A stretch of DNA of 64,000 nt, from contig JADJJL010000003.1 in assembly GCA_016710265.1 (NCBI GenBank), positions 598,501 through 662,500 of the forward strand, in the 5' to 3' direction. The notes under the pieces were generated by a model that made no database searches, had not been told where the DNA came from, and saw only the letters and a list, made by a program, of their open reading frames with translations. Of the stretch, positions 16,560-26,752 are shown piece after piece. How positions within the stretch are numbered: position 1 is the stretch's first letter; each line of letters opens with the position of its first letter. The position numbers and the translations under genes were made by a program. This stretch comes from Saprospiraceae bacterium (GTDB taxonomy: Bacteria; Bacteroidota; Bacteroidia; Chitinophagales; Saprospiraceae).

Positions 16560-17461
16560 TACATCTTGTTTCTGATGGTCCGCAAGAAATACATTTCTAA
16601 ATCTTCGGTATACAAATATACTTGTTGTGGGGGTATGTATTTCTCAACCAATAATTTTGAAATGTTTTCTGGTTTTAAAATAGCCTCAGGGTTGGTAATT
16701 TCTATTTCATCATGGTCTGTCATTGTCGCTTCATAATTAGAATTCAATAACTCTTGCAAAGCTTTTGTGTTGTCGGATGTTTTTACCAGTATTTTTTAAT
16801 GAGTTGGTCGTTGAGTTCTTGTGTAGTGAGTTCTTTGATCAATTTTCCTTCATGTATGATGCCGATGCGAGTGGCTACTTTAGAAATCTCACCCAGTATG
16901 TGACTTGAAAGAAAGATGGTGGATCCTTTGCTTGCAAGGTCTAGGAGTAATTCCTTACTTCAACTATTCCTTCGGGATCTAAGCCATTAATAGGTTCATC
17001 AAGAATTAATAGTTTTGGCTTGTGCATCAGGGCCTTTGCCAAACCCAAGCGCTGGTGATTGCCGAGTGAAAGTACATTGGCTTTTTTGTCTTTGTAATTT
17101 GTCAACTTTAATTTTTCAATGATTTCGTGTATTAAAGTTGGCTGAGTTAACTGTCGAAGTTTATAATATACTTTTAGGTTTTCCGTGACTGATAGGTTTG
17201 GATAGGAGTTAGGCGTTTCCACCATGTATCCAATATCGTTCCACTGATCAAACTGCGGTGTAAGCTCCTTGTTAAATAATTGAATGTGGCCTTTGTCGGG
17301 CTTCATCATGCCCAGCAACATTCGAATCAAAGTCGTCTTTCCTGCACCATTTAAGCCTAAAAACCATAAATTTCTCCTTCATTAACGTGAATAGAAATTT
17401 CATCGGAAGCAGGAGTAGTCCCAAAGTATTTGCTGAGTGTGGTTGTTTTGATAATTTCCAT
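16559..17461 (-). pseudogene. ABC transporter ATPase, several frameshifts
   Basis: The start at 17461 gives MEIIKTTTLSKYFGTT and breaks at the A5 run 17359-17363, just before the Walker A region (LGLNGAGKTTLIRMLLGM after repair). The middle frame carries the signature region (LSLGNHQRLGLAKAL, a weak version of LSGGQ) and Walker B (LLILDEPINGLDPEG). Further shifts lie near 16948-16960 and at the T6 run 16792-16797. The C-terminus is FLRTIRNKM. The repaired protein is about 300 residues, the usual size for an ABC-2 ATPase, and is coupled to the permease at 15772-16559. Confidence 0.7.
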
Positions 17462-17513
17462 ATGGATGGACGATCAACAAAAATAGTAAATTATTTCTAT
17501 TAATGAAGCCATG

Positions 17514-18166
17514 TTATTTTTCTGCTCTGATGAGAAGTGTGGCTGTTTTTGTGAGCTCACCATTTATTTCGACTTCCGGCTCGTCTTTTCTATAATTTCA
17601 ATGACTTTAAAATGGTTGTTTTCTATTAATTCTCTCAAATCTTCTTTTGAATATACCTTGAAGCCATATTTCACAAAAAGGATAATGCTCCATTATTGAT
17701 TTTGGTCTGATTGAAATTATAACTTGTCCAAGTGGTTTTAAAACTCTCCAAATTTCAGCAAGCACTTTTTGTGGAGGATCCCAAAAGTAAAGTGTATTGA
17801 TAGAAAAAACTTTGTTAAAGGATGATGGGTCAAATGGAAGTTCGTTGGCGTCTGCTAACTGAAAATGAGCTTGTCCACTTGCGATCCAAGTTTCATTTTG
17901 TTTACTGGATTCTGCGACCATAGCCTCCGAAATATCACAACCAGTATATTTTATTGAGTGGTCTGTTGATAATATATTTTCACAAAAAATCCATTTCCCA
18001 TTCCTATTTCAAGGATGTGGTCGCCTTTTTGTAAATTTAAAGCTTCAATAGTGTTTAGATTGATGTGCAAATTGCCTTCATTCATTTTTTGACCAACTTG
18101 TGTGGCAAATTCTCCACTGGGTTGTCGAAGTTGTTTTGCAATTTCTTTAAGTGTTTGTTCGTCCAT
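17514..18166 (-). pseudogene. Class I SAM-dependent methyltransferase, several frameshifts
   Basis: The N-terminal frame from 18166 ends just after motif I (ILEIGMGNGFF). Repair of the A6 run at 17984-17989 joins it to YTGCDISEAMV and LPFDPSSFNKVFSINTLYFW (motifs II-III). Two more shifts, near 17675-17679 and 17586-17589, lead to KYGFKVYSKEDLRELI and the end TATLLIRAEK. The repaired product is about 215 residues and resembles UbiE/Coq5-like small-molecule methyltransferases. The substrate is unknown. It lies between the broken ABC transporter and an intact cupin gene. Confidence 0.7.
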
Positions 18167-18213
18167 ATTTTATTTTGTTATCTGTTGCTTAACCAATGCC
18201 AAGTTTAATCTCA

Positions 18214-18612
18214 TTATTTATTTTTAATGACAAGTGTAAGTAGGAAAAAACTTTCAGTAATGGCAATTACACCATGCAGAATATTTTCTTGCAATGCTAT
18301 CATTTGACCTTTTTCTAATAGGACATTCTCTTGTTCTGTGGTAAAATTTATTTTACCTTCTAAGACCTGGACACTAATGACACCGTTAGCTTTGTGAGGT
18401 TTTAATTCTGCATTTTCATGCAAACCAAGGAGAACAATTCTCATAGTTTCTGACTTAAAAAGGGTCACAGAATTACGGTCACTGTTCGTCCAAGTTGCTT
18501 CACTTTTAATTTGCTTTATGATTTCCGGTAAGTTCATTTCTACCAAAGGGGCATTTAAAATGCGTTCACCTTCTGGACGTTTCGGAGTTGCATCATTTGA
18601 TTTGTTTTCCAT
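18214..18612 (-). CDS. Cupin domain protein
   Basis: This 132-residue protein has a single small beta-barrel. Cupin motif 1 region: LLGLHENAELKPHKANGVISVQVLEGKI, with only one clear His (PHK) and no second metal-binding His. Motif 2 region: LLEKGQMIALQENILHGV. Such single-domain cupins often bind small ligands or tune detoxification; catalysis is uncertain with an incomplete metal site. The frame is intact, starting MENKSNDATPKRPEGERIL. It sits directly upstream of the broken methyltransferase on the same strand. Confidence 0.8.
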   Translation of the reverse strand: MENKSNDATPKRPEGERILNAPLVEMNLPEIIKQIKSEATWTNSDRNSVTLFKSETMRIVLLGLHENAELKPHKANGVISVQVLEGKINFTTEQENVLLEKGQMIALQENILHGVIAITESFFLLTLVIKNK

Positions 18613-18820
18613 ATTATAAATACATTATTTGTTATTAATTAAATCAATTTTAAATCGGGTTCGGAGTGTGGAATATTCTTATTCAATTTTCAAAGGTATT
18701 TAAATTTTGAGATATTCCAAAATTGGAATGTATAATAGGGTAGAAGCTTTTTACAAATACAAGAGACTGACATTATTTATTTATTTAATAAAACATCATT
18801 TAATATTTAAGTTTTATTTT

Positions 18821-20071
18821 TCACTGGAAATATTTTTTAAGTATCCACTCTATACATTCATTTGGTTCTACAATGCTCCATGAATGTGGATGTCGATTGC
18901 CTTCCAATCTGATTCCTTTTTTGATAAGAATTAATGAATTCTGCCTTATGATTACCCATATCATTGAGTAGTTGTATCATGGCAGTTTGGTCCAAAGCGT
19001 TTAAGTCATACATGTCTACTCCGCGGTTTTCCATCCACCATATAGGGTCAACATCTGCATATATTCTGACAGGAGTTGATTTTAAATATTTGGCATTTCC
19101 TCCTTCTTTCTGTAAATGGGAATAAGGAGAATAATAGCTGTATTTTTCAGAAGCAGCTTCCGGGGTCCCCCCGCAATATTTTTCCAATTCTTTCATTCCA
19201 TATGCTGGTTCGTTTTGTCCAGGATTTTATTTATTTTTCTTTTAAAGCTGTTATAAATATTCTTTAAGTCGCAAGGTCCATCACAGCTAAAAACAGCAAT
19301 AGGATTAATGTATGTTTTTATTGAGTCCTGCTTAGCTAATTCGGTGTATCTCAAACTGAATATTCCTCCCATTGAAAATCCTCCTATAATAAATTTGTTC
19401 TTTGGTAAACTGTATTTTTTAATGGCATCGGCGAACATAACATTCATTAACTGAATGGTTTCATCTGTCAATGTTAGGCGTTGATTTATTGAAAGCGCCA
19501 AAACCGCGATTTGATTTTTATAGGCCAATTCGCAAAAGCTGCTCATGCTGCTCAATAAATGCTCGGTGGTTTCCCATGTTCCTGGCATCAATACCACAGT
19601 TCCCTTAATTTTTCCTCCAGGTATTAAAGCATGATAGTACAATTGCTTCTGGTTGTTGTCCCCATAATATGCTTCGGTGGTGTCCGTTTCAGAAACTACA
19701 TTTCTATGAAGATGGTTTAATAATTCATTCTTTAAAAACAATGGTTCTCCATTAACAAAGTTCCCTTCTAGTTTGCGGTCACCCCAAAATGTATATACCC
19801 CAAGTCCATTGGGTTTACCATTTTTCATTACACCAATGTATTTGGAACTAGTCTTTCCGTTTGTGAATCCGATCACTGTTCCATGGCCATTTGCAAAACC
19901 CTCTTTGCAAGCTCCATTCCATATAATGCTATCTTCAGTAAAAGTATGTTTTATAAAAACTTTACATCCTGAATGTACATCTGTATGAATTTGTTCCTGA
20001 CTGTCCTGAGAAAAAGAGTAAGATGTGAAAATAAAAAATAGGAATGCTAAAGAAAGCAATGGCAACTTCAT
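18821..20071 (-). CDS. Secreted MORN-repeat alpha/beta-hydrolase (two frameshifts)
   Basis: The signal peptide MKLPLLSLAFLFFIFTSYSFSQ is followed by MORN-like repeats (YIGVMKNGKPNGLGVYTFWGDRK, about 75-110). An alpha/beta-hydrolase domain comes next, with VVLMPGTWET (oxyanion region) and the nucleophile elbow GGFSMGG. Shifts at the T4 run 19225-19228 and the T6 run 18917-18922 break the C-terminal half. Repair yields PGQNEPAYGMKELEKYCGG, VRIYADVDPIWWMENRG (acid residue) and GNRHPHSW (catalytic His), ending KKYFQ at 18821. The nucleophile, acid and His order fits a complete esterase/lipase triad of about 415 residues. The MORN and hydrolase combination suggests a membrane-associated lipase-like enzyme; the substrate is unknown. 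Confidence 0.7.
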
Positions 20072-20110
20072 TTTTTATTACTTTTTATACTTGATTAGAC
20101 AATAGTTTGC

Positions 20111-20392
20111 CTATATATTAGGAGCTGTCAATACTATTTGTGTTGGGGGATTTTTATATCGTGTCCAAATTGTGTAAATGATAAATTTGCTAATCAAACC
20201 TCCAATCAACAATACACCATTTTCCCCAATCATGCCAATGATATTATGGTAAAATCTACCTTTACGGCTATGAATTTCTACATCTGCGGTACTATTTCCA
20301 ATTTTAACAGCTTCAAAGTACGAGAATATAGTTATACCTATTGCAACGACTAAACCTATGACATAGTTTTTAATAGCTTTAGTTGGAGACAA
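20111..20392 (-). CDS. Small two-helix membrane protein
   Basis: The product is about 93 residues from a TTG at 20392; the true start is uncertain because no in-frame ATG is near. Two hydrophobic segments (YVIGLVVAIGITIFSYFEAV and GVLLIGGLISKFIIYTIW) flank a short basic loop (HSRKGRFYH). I recognise no family. It may be preceded by a frameshifted leader (MRPCLQLK in another frame). It lies just upstream of the MORN hydrolase gene. Confidence 0.4.
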   Translation of the reverse strand: MSPTKAIKNYVIGLVVAIGITIFSYFEAVKIGNSTADVEIHSRKGRFYHNIIGMIGENGVLLIGGLISKFIIYTIWTRYKNPPTQIVLTAPNI

Positions 20393-20471
20393 GGTCTCAT
20401 TGGTTCTTTGAAAAAATGTTGTTTTTCAAAATAATTAAAAAACAAATCACAGTCACTGGGCTCTTGAAAAC

Positions 20472-20728
20472 TTAGCACCATAGCAGAATTGATCCCTGCA
20501 AAATTTTGTACTTAATTGTAACATCATCATCATTTTCCTCTTTTTAATGGACCTAATGCTGTCCAACTTGACTTCATGCTTTTTTGCCAACGTTATTTTT
20601 TTATTCCAGGCTTCGTGAAAATCTACCAAAGAAGTAGCCTTATGACTTGAAAACTTAATTATGTTTTCATCAATAATAAAACTGGTCATTTTGCCAGCTG
20701 TAACTAAAAAAACTCTCTCTGTCATCAT
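20472..20728 (-). CDS. Small protein of unknown function (one frameshift)
   Basis: The chain starts MMTERVFLVTAGKMTSFIID and is clean until SIRSIKK. Adding a base in the T5 run at 20541-20545 changes a low-complexity KRKMMMML stretch into EENDDDVTIKYKILQGSILLWC, which looks far more natural. The repaired protein is about 85 residues, soluble and strand-rich at both ends, suggesting a small PH- or SH3-like barrel. I recognise no family. Confidence 0.45.
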
Positions 20729-20894
20729 ATAAAAATTGCATTATTTGTTTGTTTAAAAATTTAATAAAAGGTAAGGTAAAATGACTTAATACGAATAGTC
20801 ATCTTTTAAAGGCATAAAAATACTGGTTCATTTTCAATTAGCCATATAAATTTTCATAAATTAGTTCACTCTTAGTTTGAAATATCTCTTGTTG

Positions 20895-23800
20895 TTAATT
20901 GTCAATGTAAGATTCCATTATTTTATCAAAGTAGATCAGTGTTTTTTCTTTATCACTTATTTCAAACATATCTGTTATTAAATATTGCAAATGGTCAGGG
21001 GTTGCTTTCTTTAAGAAATTAAGCATTTCTAAGGATGTAGTATAGGGAGCGGGGTTTAAATTTTACTTTATGAAGATAGTCTTGTAAAGCTTTGTTCAAT
21101 TTTTCTTCTCCTATATATTCACTTAGAGTATAAAAGGCAATTGCTCCTTTGCCGTAAGAAATATAAGACTGTTCGGGATTTACTAAATACAAAGGGGCTT
21201 CTTGTCCAGTTTCGTTGGTTCTGCCTGATAAATATCGAGTGCGCTGAATTTTTAAAAATTTTAGGGCACTTTGCTTACCAAATTTCTTTTCATAAATTTT
21301 GGCAGTAATATACTCCGTGATACTTTCGGTGATCATCGTTGCGCCCAATGCATCAGCAGGAATAACTTGATTGCCCCACCATTGGTGTGTAAATTCGTGT
21401 GCAGCAACATAAAACGAAAGGTCAATTCCACCTAATTTAGCATAATTTACATCGTTTATAAAACGCATTTCGGAAATTTGAATGCAATTGCCAGCGGTGG
21501 TGGCATAGGAACCTTCAGACCTTGGAAATTCAATTATTTGGACTTGATTATGTTGATAAGCTCCGAAGTTGGCAGTATTGTAATCAAATGCAGATTTCAG
21601 ACCTTCCATCATCTGACTTAGACAATAGCTGTGTGAGGGGTGGTGGTAAATTCGTAAATCAAGACCTTTGTACTGATCTTTCAAGACAGCAAATTCGCCA
21701 AAATTAAAACCTAGTACGAACTTAATTGGTTTGTCCATTTTGTAATGAAAATAACGCCTTCCTTTTTCAATCCATTCTTTTAATAATAAACCTGAAGTAA
21801 TCGCTGTTTGCTTTTTATTCGTACTTAAAATTGCTTCAAAATCAACTAAGTCGGCATCAATGCTTTGGTAGTGATTGGAAAGAGCACTGCTATCATTTGG
21901 ATTTTTAATTTCTGTACTGGCAAAATATCCTAATCGGGGGAAAATATCACTTTTGAGGTAAGTTCCATTTTTTAAAATATTGGAATATTGTGTTAAAGGT
22001 GTATTTTTTTGGTTTGTTATAGAGAACCATAATGTAATGCTATCATTGGGTTCAATGCCCTTGTCAAGTTTATAGATTGCAAATTTAAAAATGCTATCTT
22101 CGATCAGGATAGTAGCTTTTATATCAAAATTGATTCTGCTTATTTCATCATAACCTGTTTTGATCATAAGTGTATCAATGGTTTTAGTAGTCTTATTAAT
22201 AAGGGTATATTTTCCATTTGCTTTAAATGAGTTTGATTCTGGGAAAATATCCAGTTTGACAAAAACAGATGTGATCCTTGGTTGCTGAATCTGTTCATAT
22301 TTTTTGTATTGTTTTTGAAATTGAACCAACAAATTAGAATTATTATTTTCAGAGAAATCCTTGCTTTGTTCTATATTTTCTAGTTTATAAAGATAAAATC
22401 CAAAACACATAAAGCCTGCAAACAATATTGTAGAGATTAAAGCCAATTTACCACGAAAACGATTTTTTGCAATTTTAAATCTTTCAAAAACAGAATTTGT
22501 GAGTTCTCTTGGCCACAGCAATAAGGTCATACAAAACGAAATCAAGCCAAATATGAACCAGTAAAATTTATAAATGAAGAAAGATCTAATGGAATGTCCA
22601 TAACCGTTTAAGTCTGAATATTGAAGAAAGAAACCTGAATTAGGGCTTTCATTAAATCTGAATACGAATTTATCAACACCCAGATTGGGTAGTTCTGAAA
22701 TTCCCAAAGTTCCTAAAATAAGAAGGAATAAACTTAAATAGGTATTATTGAACATGGATTGAACCAACAAAGAGACAAAAGCCCAAATTATAAAACCAAT
22801 TAAATGGATGGCAAATAAATCAAATAAATAATGCCCAATTTCGAATTGATAGTAAGCTTTATTTATTTGTACAACTATACCCACAAGCATTACCAAAATA
22901 AGTAATACAATCTGCATTTTAACCAAGGCTAAAAATTTGGAAAATAGCAATACCCAATTGGGAATGGCTGTCACAGAAATTAAATCGGATATGCGGGATT
23001 GTTTTGCCCTGTGAACCAAAATTCCCGCATAGAGATAGGTAAGAATTTGAACAATGAAAGAATAAAAGATCATAGGTAAGCCCAAGATGGTCCAAGTAAC
23101 AGGTAGTATTTTAGTGTCCGTTTGAGGGTTTATTTGGAGCAAAATTGCTATTAAGAATAGGACTCCGGCAATTGCTATACTAATAAAAGAACCGCTTTTT
23201 AGTATAAAAATTAAGTCTACTTGGGATAGATTCCAAGATGTTTTTAGGTATTGTAGGAAAGTAAAATTAAACTTTGGTTTGATTAAATTGACTTTAATGA
23301 TGCTTCCAAAGTTGTCCTTGGTTCTAGTTTCTCTTTTTTGGTTTTCAAACTTAATGCAAGAGGTTTTGACTGAATGAGAACCAACGATAGCCAATGGTAA
23401 AAATGATGATTGATGCAAACAACCATACCAACCTATTGTAATAAACAATCGGTTGCAAGACCAAAGGAAGTGTATTTTGCTCTGATAATGTCCAATGACG
23501 GGTAATGGATTGAGTGGCGTTATTGCCGAATGGTTCAAGCAAAAAACTTGTCAAACTTTCAATTCCTGCTATTCGAAGGACAATTTCACTAAGTAACCAT
23601 AATAGAATTACGGAAATAAATCCAACATAAATATTTCTACTTATCAACACCGTAACAAAAACAACAGTGCCAAAGAGCAATAAATTAGGTATTAAGAAAA
23701 TAAAGTACGTTTGTAAATAGGGTAAGGCGTCAAAAGGAAGTAGTTGAGCTCCATTCGCTGTTGGTATTTTTGTACCTAGAAAAAGACCTAGCTCTACAAA

Positions 23801-24160
23801 AATGGTAATGATTGATACGATAATAAAGGAGCTTAGAAATTTGGCAAATAGATAATTTGTTTTTGAAAAGGGATACGTAAATAGTATATTGTTGAAATTG
23901 CTTTTAAAGTCCTTATAAATGGTACTGCCTACTATGGCAGGTAAAAGAAATAAAAGGAACTTATTGAAAAATTTGGTAAAGTTATAAATACTAAGTGGAG
24001 AATTTGCAATATGATCTGTAGATGCAGTTCCTTCCCCAAAAGCACCTGCGGCTCCTGCCATACTTAGAAGAGCCATCACAAAGAAGACGGATAGATAGAT
24101 GTAAAACGACCAGTTTTTTAGCCAATATTTTAATTCAAAATGTAATATGGTTAGAAACAT
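20895..24160 (-). CDS. ABC transporter permease fused to M1 aminopeptidase (frameshifts)
   Basis: The first frame (24160 to 23351) is an ABC-2 permease with about six helices. The frame changes between about 23270 and 23360 and continues as a second permease half (helices from about 23160 down to 22450). A periplasmic M1 peptidase follows, with the zinc motif HEFTHQWWGN and the downstream Glu in ESITEYI. A last shift at the G4 run 21051-21054 hides the C-terminus, which after repair reads PYTTSLEMLNFLKKATPDHL and ends at 20895. The repaired chain is about 1085 residues. Such permease-aminopeptidase fusions occur next to ABC ATPases in Bacteroidota; the peptidase may trim exported peptides (inference). 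The ATPase gene lies 5 bp upstream. Confidence 0.75.
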
Positions 24161-24165
24161 TGAAC

Positions 24166-25047
24166 TTATGCTTGATGGTGATTTTTCAAAGCAATGAAAT
24201 ATACATCTTCTAAATTTGCTGTTGCTTTAATAAAATACTCTGCAGGCTGTTCATTGGCATAGACTCTAATATTTATAGAATTATCTTCATTGTATTTAGA
24301 AGATAGAACTATATGCAGTTGTTCCATTTCTTCTAGTTTTTCGCGGCTACAGTTATGAATCCAGATTTTATTTTCTATTTCTTTTGTTGCTTCTGAAGGT
24401 TTGGATTTCTTCAATATCTTGCCTCCGTTCATAATAGCCATATCATTGCATAAATCTTTAATATCATCTACAATATGCGTGGAAAAGATGATGATATTGG
24501 AGCTGGCAATTTCGCGCAATACATTTAAAAAACGATTTCTTTCTGCTGGGTCTAATCCTGCTGTAGGCTCGTCTACAATGATGAGTTTCGGATTGTTGAG
24601 CAATAATTGTGCAATGCCAAACCGTTGTTTCATTCCACCGGAATAATTGTCCACAAATTGTTTTCGAACGCCATACAGATTTGTAATTTCCAATACTTGC
24701 TGAATCAAATTATTTCGGTCTTTTCTTGAAGTAATACCTTTTAGTGTAGCTAAATAGTCCAACAAATCCATAGCGGACATTTTTGGATATACACCAAAAT
24801 CTTGTGGTAAATATCCTAAGGTTTTTCTTAAAGTCATTGGATTATTCAATACATCGATGTCTTCAAAGTAAATAGTACCTTCATCCGGATTTTGTAAAGT
24901 TGCAAGTGTTCGCATAAGCGATGATTTACCGGCTCCATTTGGTCCCAATAAACCAAACATACCTTTCTGAATCTCCAGCGTAAGATTGTCCAGAGCTTTT
25001 ACACCGTTTGGATAAGTTTTTGAAAGCTTGTTAATTCTTAAAGTCAT
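24166..25047 (-). CDS. ABC transporter ATP-binding protein
   Basis: This intact 293-residue ATPase has all motifs: Walker A GPNGAGKSS, Q-loop YLPQDFG, signature YSGGMKQR, Walker B LIIVDEPTAGLDP and switch His in IIFSTHIVDD. A C-terminal domain of about 75 residues (EIENKIWIHNCSREKLEEME…) is typical of ABC-2/NatA-like exporters. Its gene ends 5 bp before the permease-aminopeptidase gene, so the two form one transporter. The substrate is unknown; a peptide is plausible given the fused peptidase. Confidence 0.93.
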   Translation of the reverse strand: MTLRINKLSKTYPNGVKALDNLTLEIQKGMFGLLGPNGAGKSSLMRTLATLQNPDEGTIYFEDIDVLNNPMTLRKTLGYLPQDFGVYPKMSAMDLLDYLATLKGITSRKDRNNLIQQVLEITNLYGVRKQFVDNYSGGMKQRFGIAQLLLNNPKLIIVDEPTAGLDPAERNRFLNVLREIASSNIIIFSTHIVDDIKDLCNDMAIMNGGKILKKSKPSEATKEIENKIWIHNCSREKLEEMEQLHIVLSSKYNEDNSINIRVYANEQPAEYFIKATANLEDVYFIALKNHHQA

Positions 25048-25172
25048 TTCTCTTATTAATATTTATTTAGCTTCTGATTTGATGTCAATATGGATAGAGT
25101 TGGCAGTTCACTATGCATTAATTTCCGTCCTATTATCCAATGATAAAACATCGGTTTCAATATTGTCCATTT

Positions 25173-25622
25173 TTAAATTTCTTTTTCAAAACAAATGCTA
25201 GTTTCATTGTTTGAATACGGTCCATAATTTGGAATTCTATTAAAATCACTTTTTTGATATAAGCCAATGGCATCTTGCATTTTGTCGCCTGTTTCCAAGA
25301 TACATTTTTTATAACCCATTTCCTGAGCCCATTTTTGAAGTTCGTTCAAAATACTTTTTGCAATTCCTTTTCCACGTTTTTCAAGAGGCACATACATCCT
25401 CTTTATTTCCATTGTATTTTCTGCAAACTCTTTCATGGCCCCACATCCAACAGCATCATTTCCCTCATAAGCAACAAGCACATATTTAATCAGATCTATT
25501 TTATTGTATTGAACAAAAAAGTCATTTTTATCACCATTGACAATCGCTAAATATTGATCAAGTTGATTCACTAATATTTGAAAATCTAAATCGGTTGAAT
25601 TTGTTCTTTTAAGAGTATACAT
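25173..25622 (-). CDS. GNAT family acetyltransferase
   Basis: This 149-residue single-domain N-acetyltransferase has motif A (acetyl-CoA pyrophosphate loop) in RMYVPLEKRGKGIAKSILNEL, with R/Q-x-x-G-x-G/A satisfied by RGKGIA, followed by the C-terminal strand pattern (KKCILETGDKMQDAIGLYQKSDF). The substrate is unknown. The frame is intact with an ATG start. It lies upstream of the ABC ATPase, separated by about 125 bp without features. Confidence 0.88.
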   Translation of the reverse strand: MYTLKRTNSTDLDFQILVNQLDQYLAIVNGDKNDFFVQYNKIDLIKYVLVAYEGNDAVGCGAMKEFAENTMEIKRMYVPLEKRGKGIAKSILNELQKWAQEMGYKKCILETGDKMQDAIGLYQKSDFNRIPNYGPYSNNETSICFEKEI

Positions 25623-25656
25623 TTTATTTTTCCTGTTACTACATTATTTTCAAAAT

Positions 25657-25854
25657 TTATTTTTTGTTAAAAGCATTCTCATAAGCATAACAACTAAATT
25701 CCGGCTCATCTTTTTGATCGAGTCGTGTCAGAGTACAAACAATTTATTGATGAGGATCGTCATTGTTTTTGCAGCTCAAACAAAGTTGTGGTTTGGGATA
25801 CAAATCGGGATTTAGTGGAGTCCCGACATCGTTAAAATAGCCATTGATTTCCAT
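25657..25854 (-). pseudogene. Small two-CxxC-type protein with in-frame stop
   Basis: A minus-strand frame from the ATG at 25854 reads MEINGYFNDVGTPLNPDLYP, then KPQLCLSCKNNDDPHQ. A TAA at 25744-25746 follows, then the same frame resumes IVCTLTRLDQKDEPEFSCYAYENAF to a stop at 25657. Both sides look like one small protein of about 65 residues with Cys residues spaced for a metal site. A single base change would explain the stop. I recognise the pattern as a small Bacteroidota hypothetical protein without a known role. Confidence 0.5.
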
Positions 25855-25986
25855 GGTTGTTTAATTTTTAGGTGTAAAAAAAATAAAATTTTACTTTACT
25901 TAGACTTTATAACAAAGATAAAAAGAGTCGGTAAAATTGAGTACATTTTATCGACTAATTGCATTTATTTGATTACACCCATATAT

Positions 25987-26292
25987 TTACCAGTCAAATT
26001 TCCGTTTATTTTCCGGAATGAGCTTTACCTTGTCTATATTAGTTTTAATCTTAACAAGCGCCTTCTTCAACTTAGCGCTATTTACTTTCTCATCAAAAAA
26101 TAGGTCATCCAGTTCTTCGTCAGACATTTCGTTGATTTCATCAATCAAATTTTCGGATTCAAGAAGATACTCCTCTTCTGATTCACAATTTTCTGCCAGC
26201 AATCCAAATTGCAGAGTTAGATTGTGATCAAATTTATCTGCTTCTGTAATGATTGCTTTATAGGCTTCTCTTGATAGATCGTCTGTATCCAT
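25987..26292 (-). CDS. Acidic small protein of unknown function
   Basis: This 101-residue soluble protein is strongly acidic in the middle (ENCESEEEYLLESENLIDEINEMSDEELDDLFFDEK) with a basic, helical end (AKLKKALVKIKTNIDKVKL). I know no family. It lies at the 3' side of the HPt gene on the same strand, about 125 bp away, and may be an independent gene. Confidence 0.5.
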   Translation of the reverse strand: MDTDDLSREAYKAIITEADKFDHNLTLQFGLLAENCESEEEYLLESENLIDEINEMSDEELDDLFFDEKVNSAKLKKALVKIKTNIDKVKLIPENKRKFDW

Positions 26293-26416
26293 AAATATTG
26301 AGTTTGTTGACTGTTTAATTGGAATAATTGCTTTTTATAGGTCGTACAGCATACTTCGACTTGCTCAGAATATAATTTGAATGGATTAAAAGTGATCAAT
26401 TCGTAATATTTCATTT

Positions 26417-26752
26417 TTACAATTTATCGAACATTTGCTTAAGTATATTTTCCGATTGGTTGGATATGGAGATGGAATTTTTTAATATTTTTTCAATATC
26501 ATGCAGTTGGTTTGTTTTCACCGCTTCTTCTATTTTGACGAGTTCTTCTTTTAAACTATTGATTCCCATAAAATCTGCCTGTGGTTTTAAGGAGTGAGCA
26601 TTAATACGAAGTTGCTCCCAATCTCCATTTTTTAAATTGAGCTGCATTTCCACAAAGGTTTTAGGCGCTACATCCAAATAAAGTGAAATATAGCGTTTCA
26701 TTTTTTTGGGATCGTCTTTTGTGAACTTTTTTAAGAAGCTTAAATCGACCAT
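26417..26752 (-). CDS. HPt domain phosphotransfer protein
   Basis: This 111-residue four-helix protein has the HPt motif around His53: RINAHSLKPQADFMG. The His is the phosphate acceptor that takes phosphate from receiver domains and passes it to others. The ATG follows the stop of the receiver gene directly (TAA then ATG), so translation is coupled. With the hybrid kinase and receiver upstream it completes a His-Asp-His-Asp relay in one operon. Confidence 0.88.
   Translation of the reverse strand: MVDLSFLKKFTKDDPKKMKRYISLYLDVAPKTFVEMQLNLKNGDWEQLRINAHSLKPQADFMGINSLKEELVKIEEAVKTNQLHDIEKILKNSISISNQSENILKQMFDKL

Noticed and set aside
26293..26414. Possible small gene starting MKYYELITFNPF upstream of the acidic protein
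   Set aside because: Most of the frame beyond 40 codons overlaps the acidic protein gene in another frame and loses protein-like character; there is no family match.
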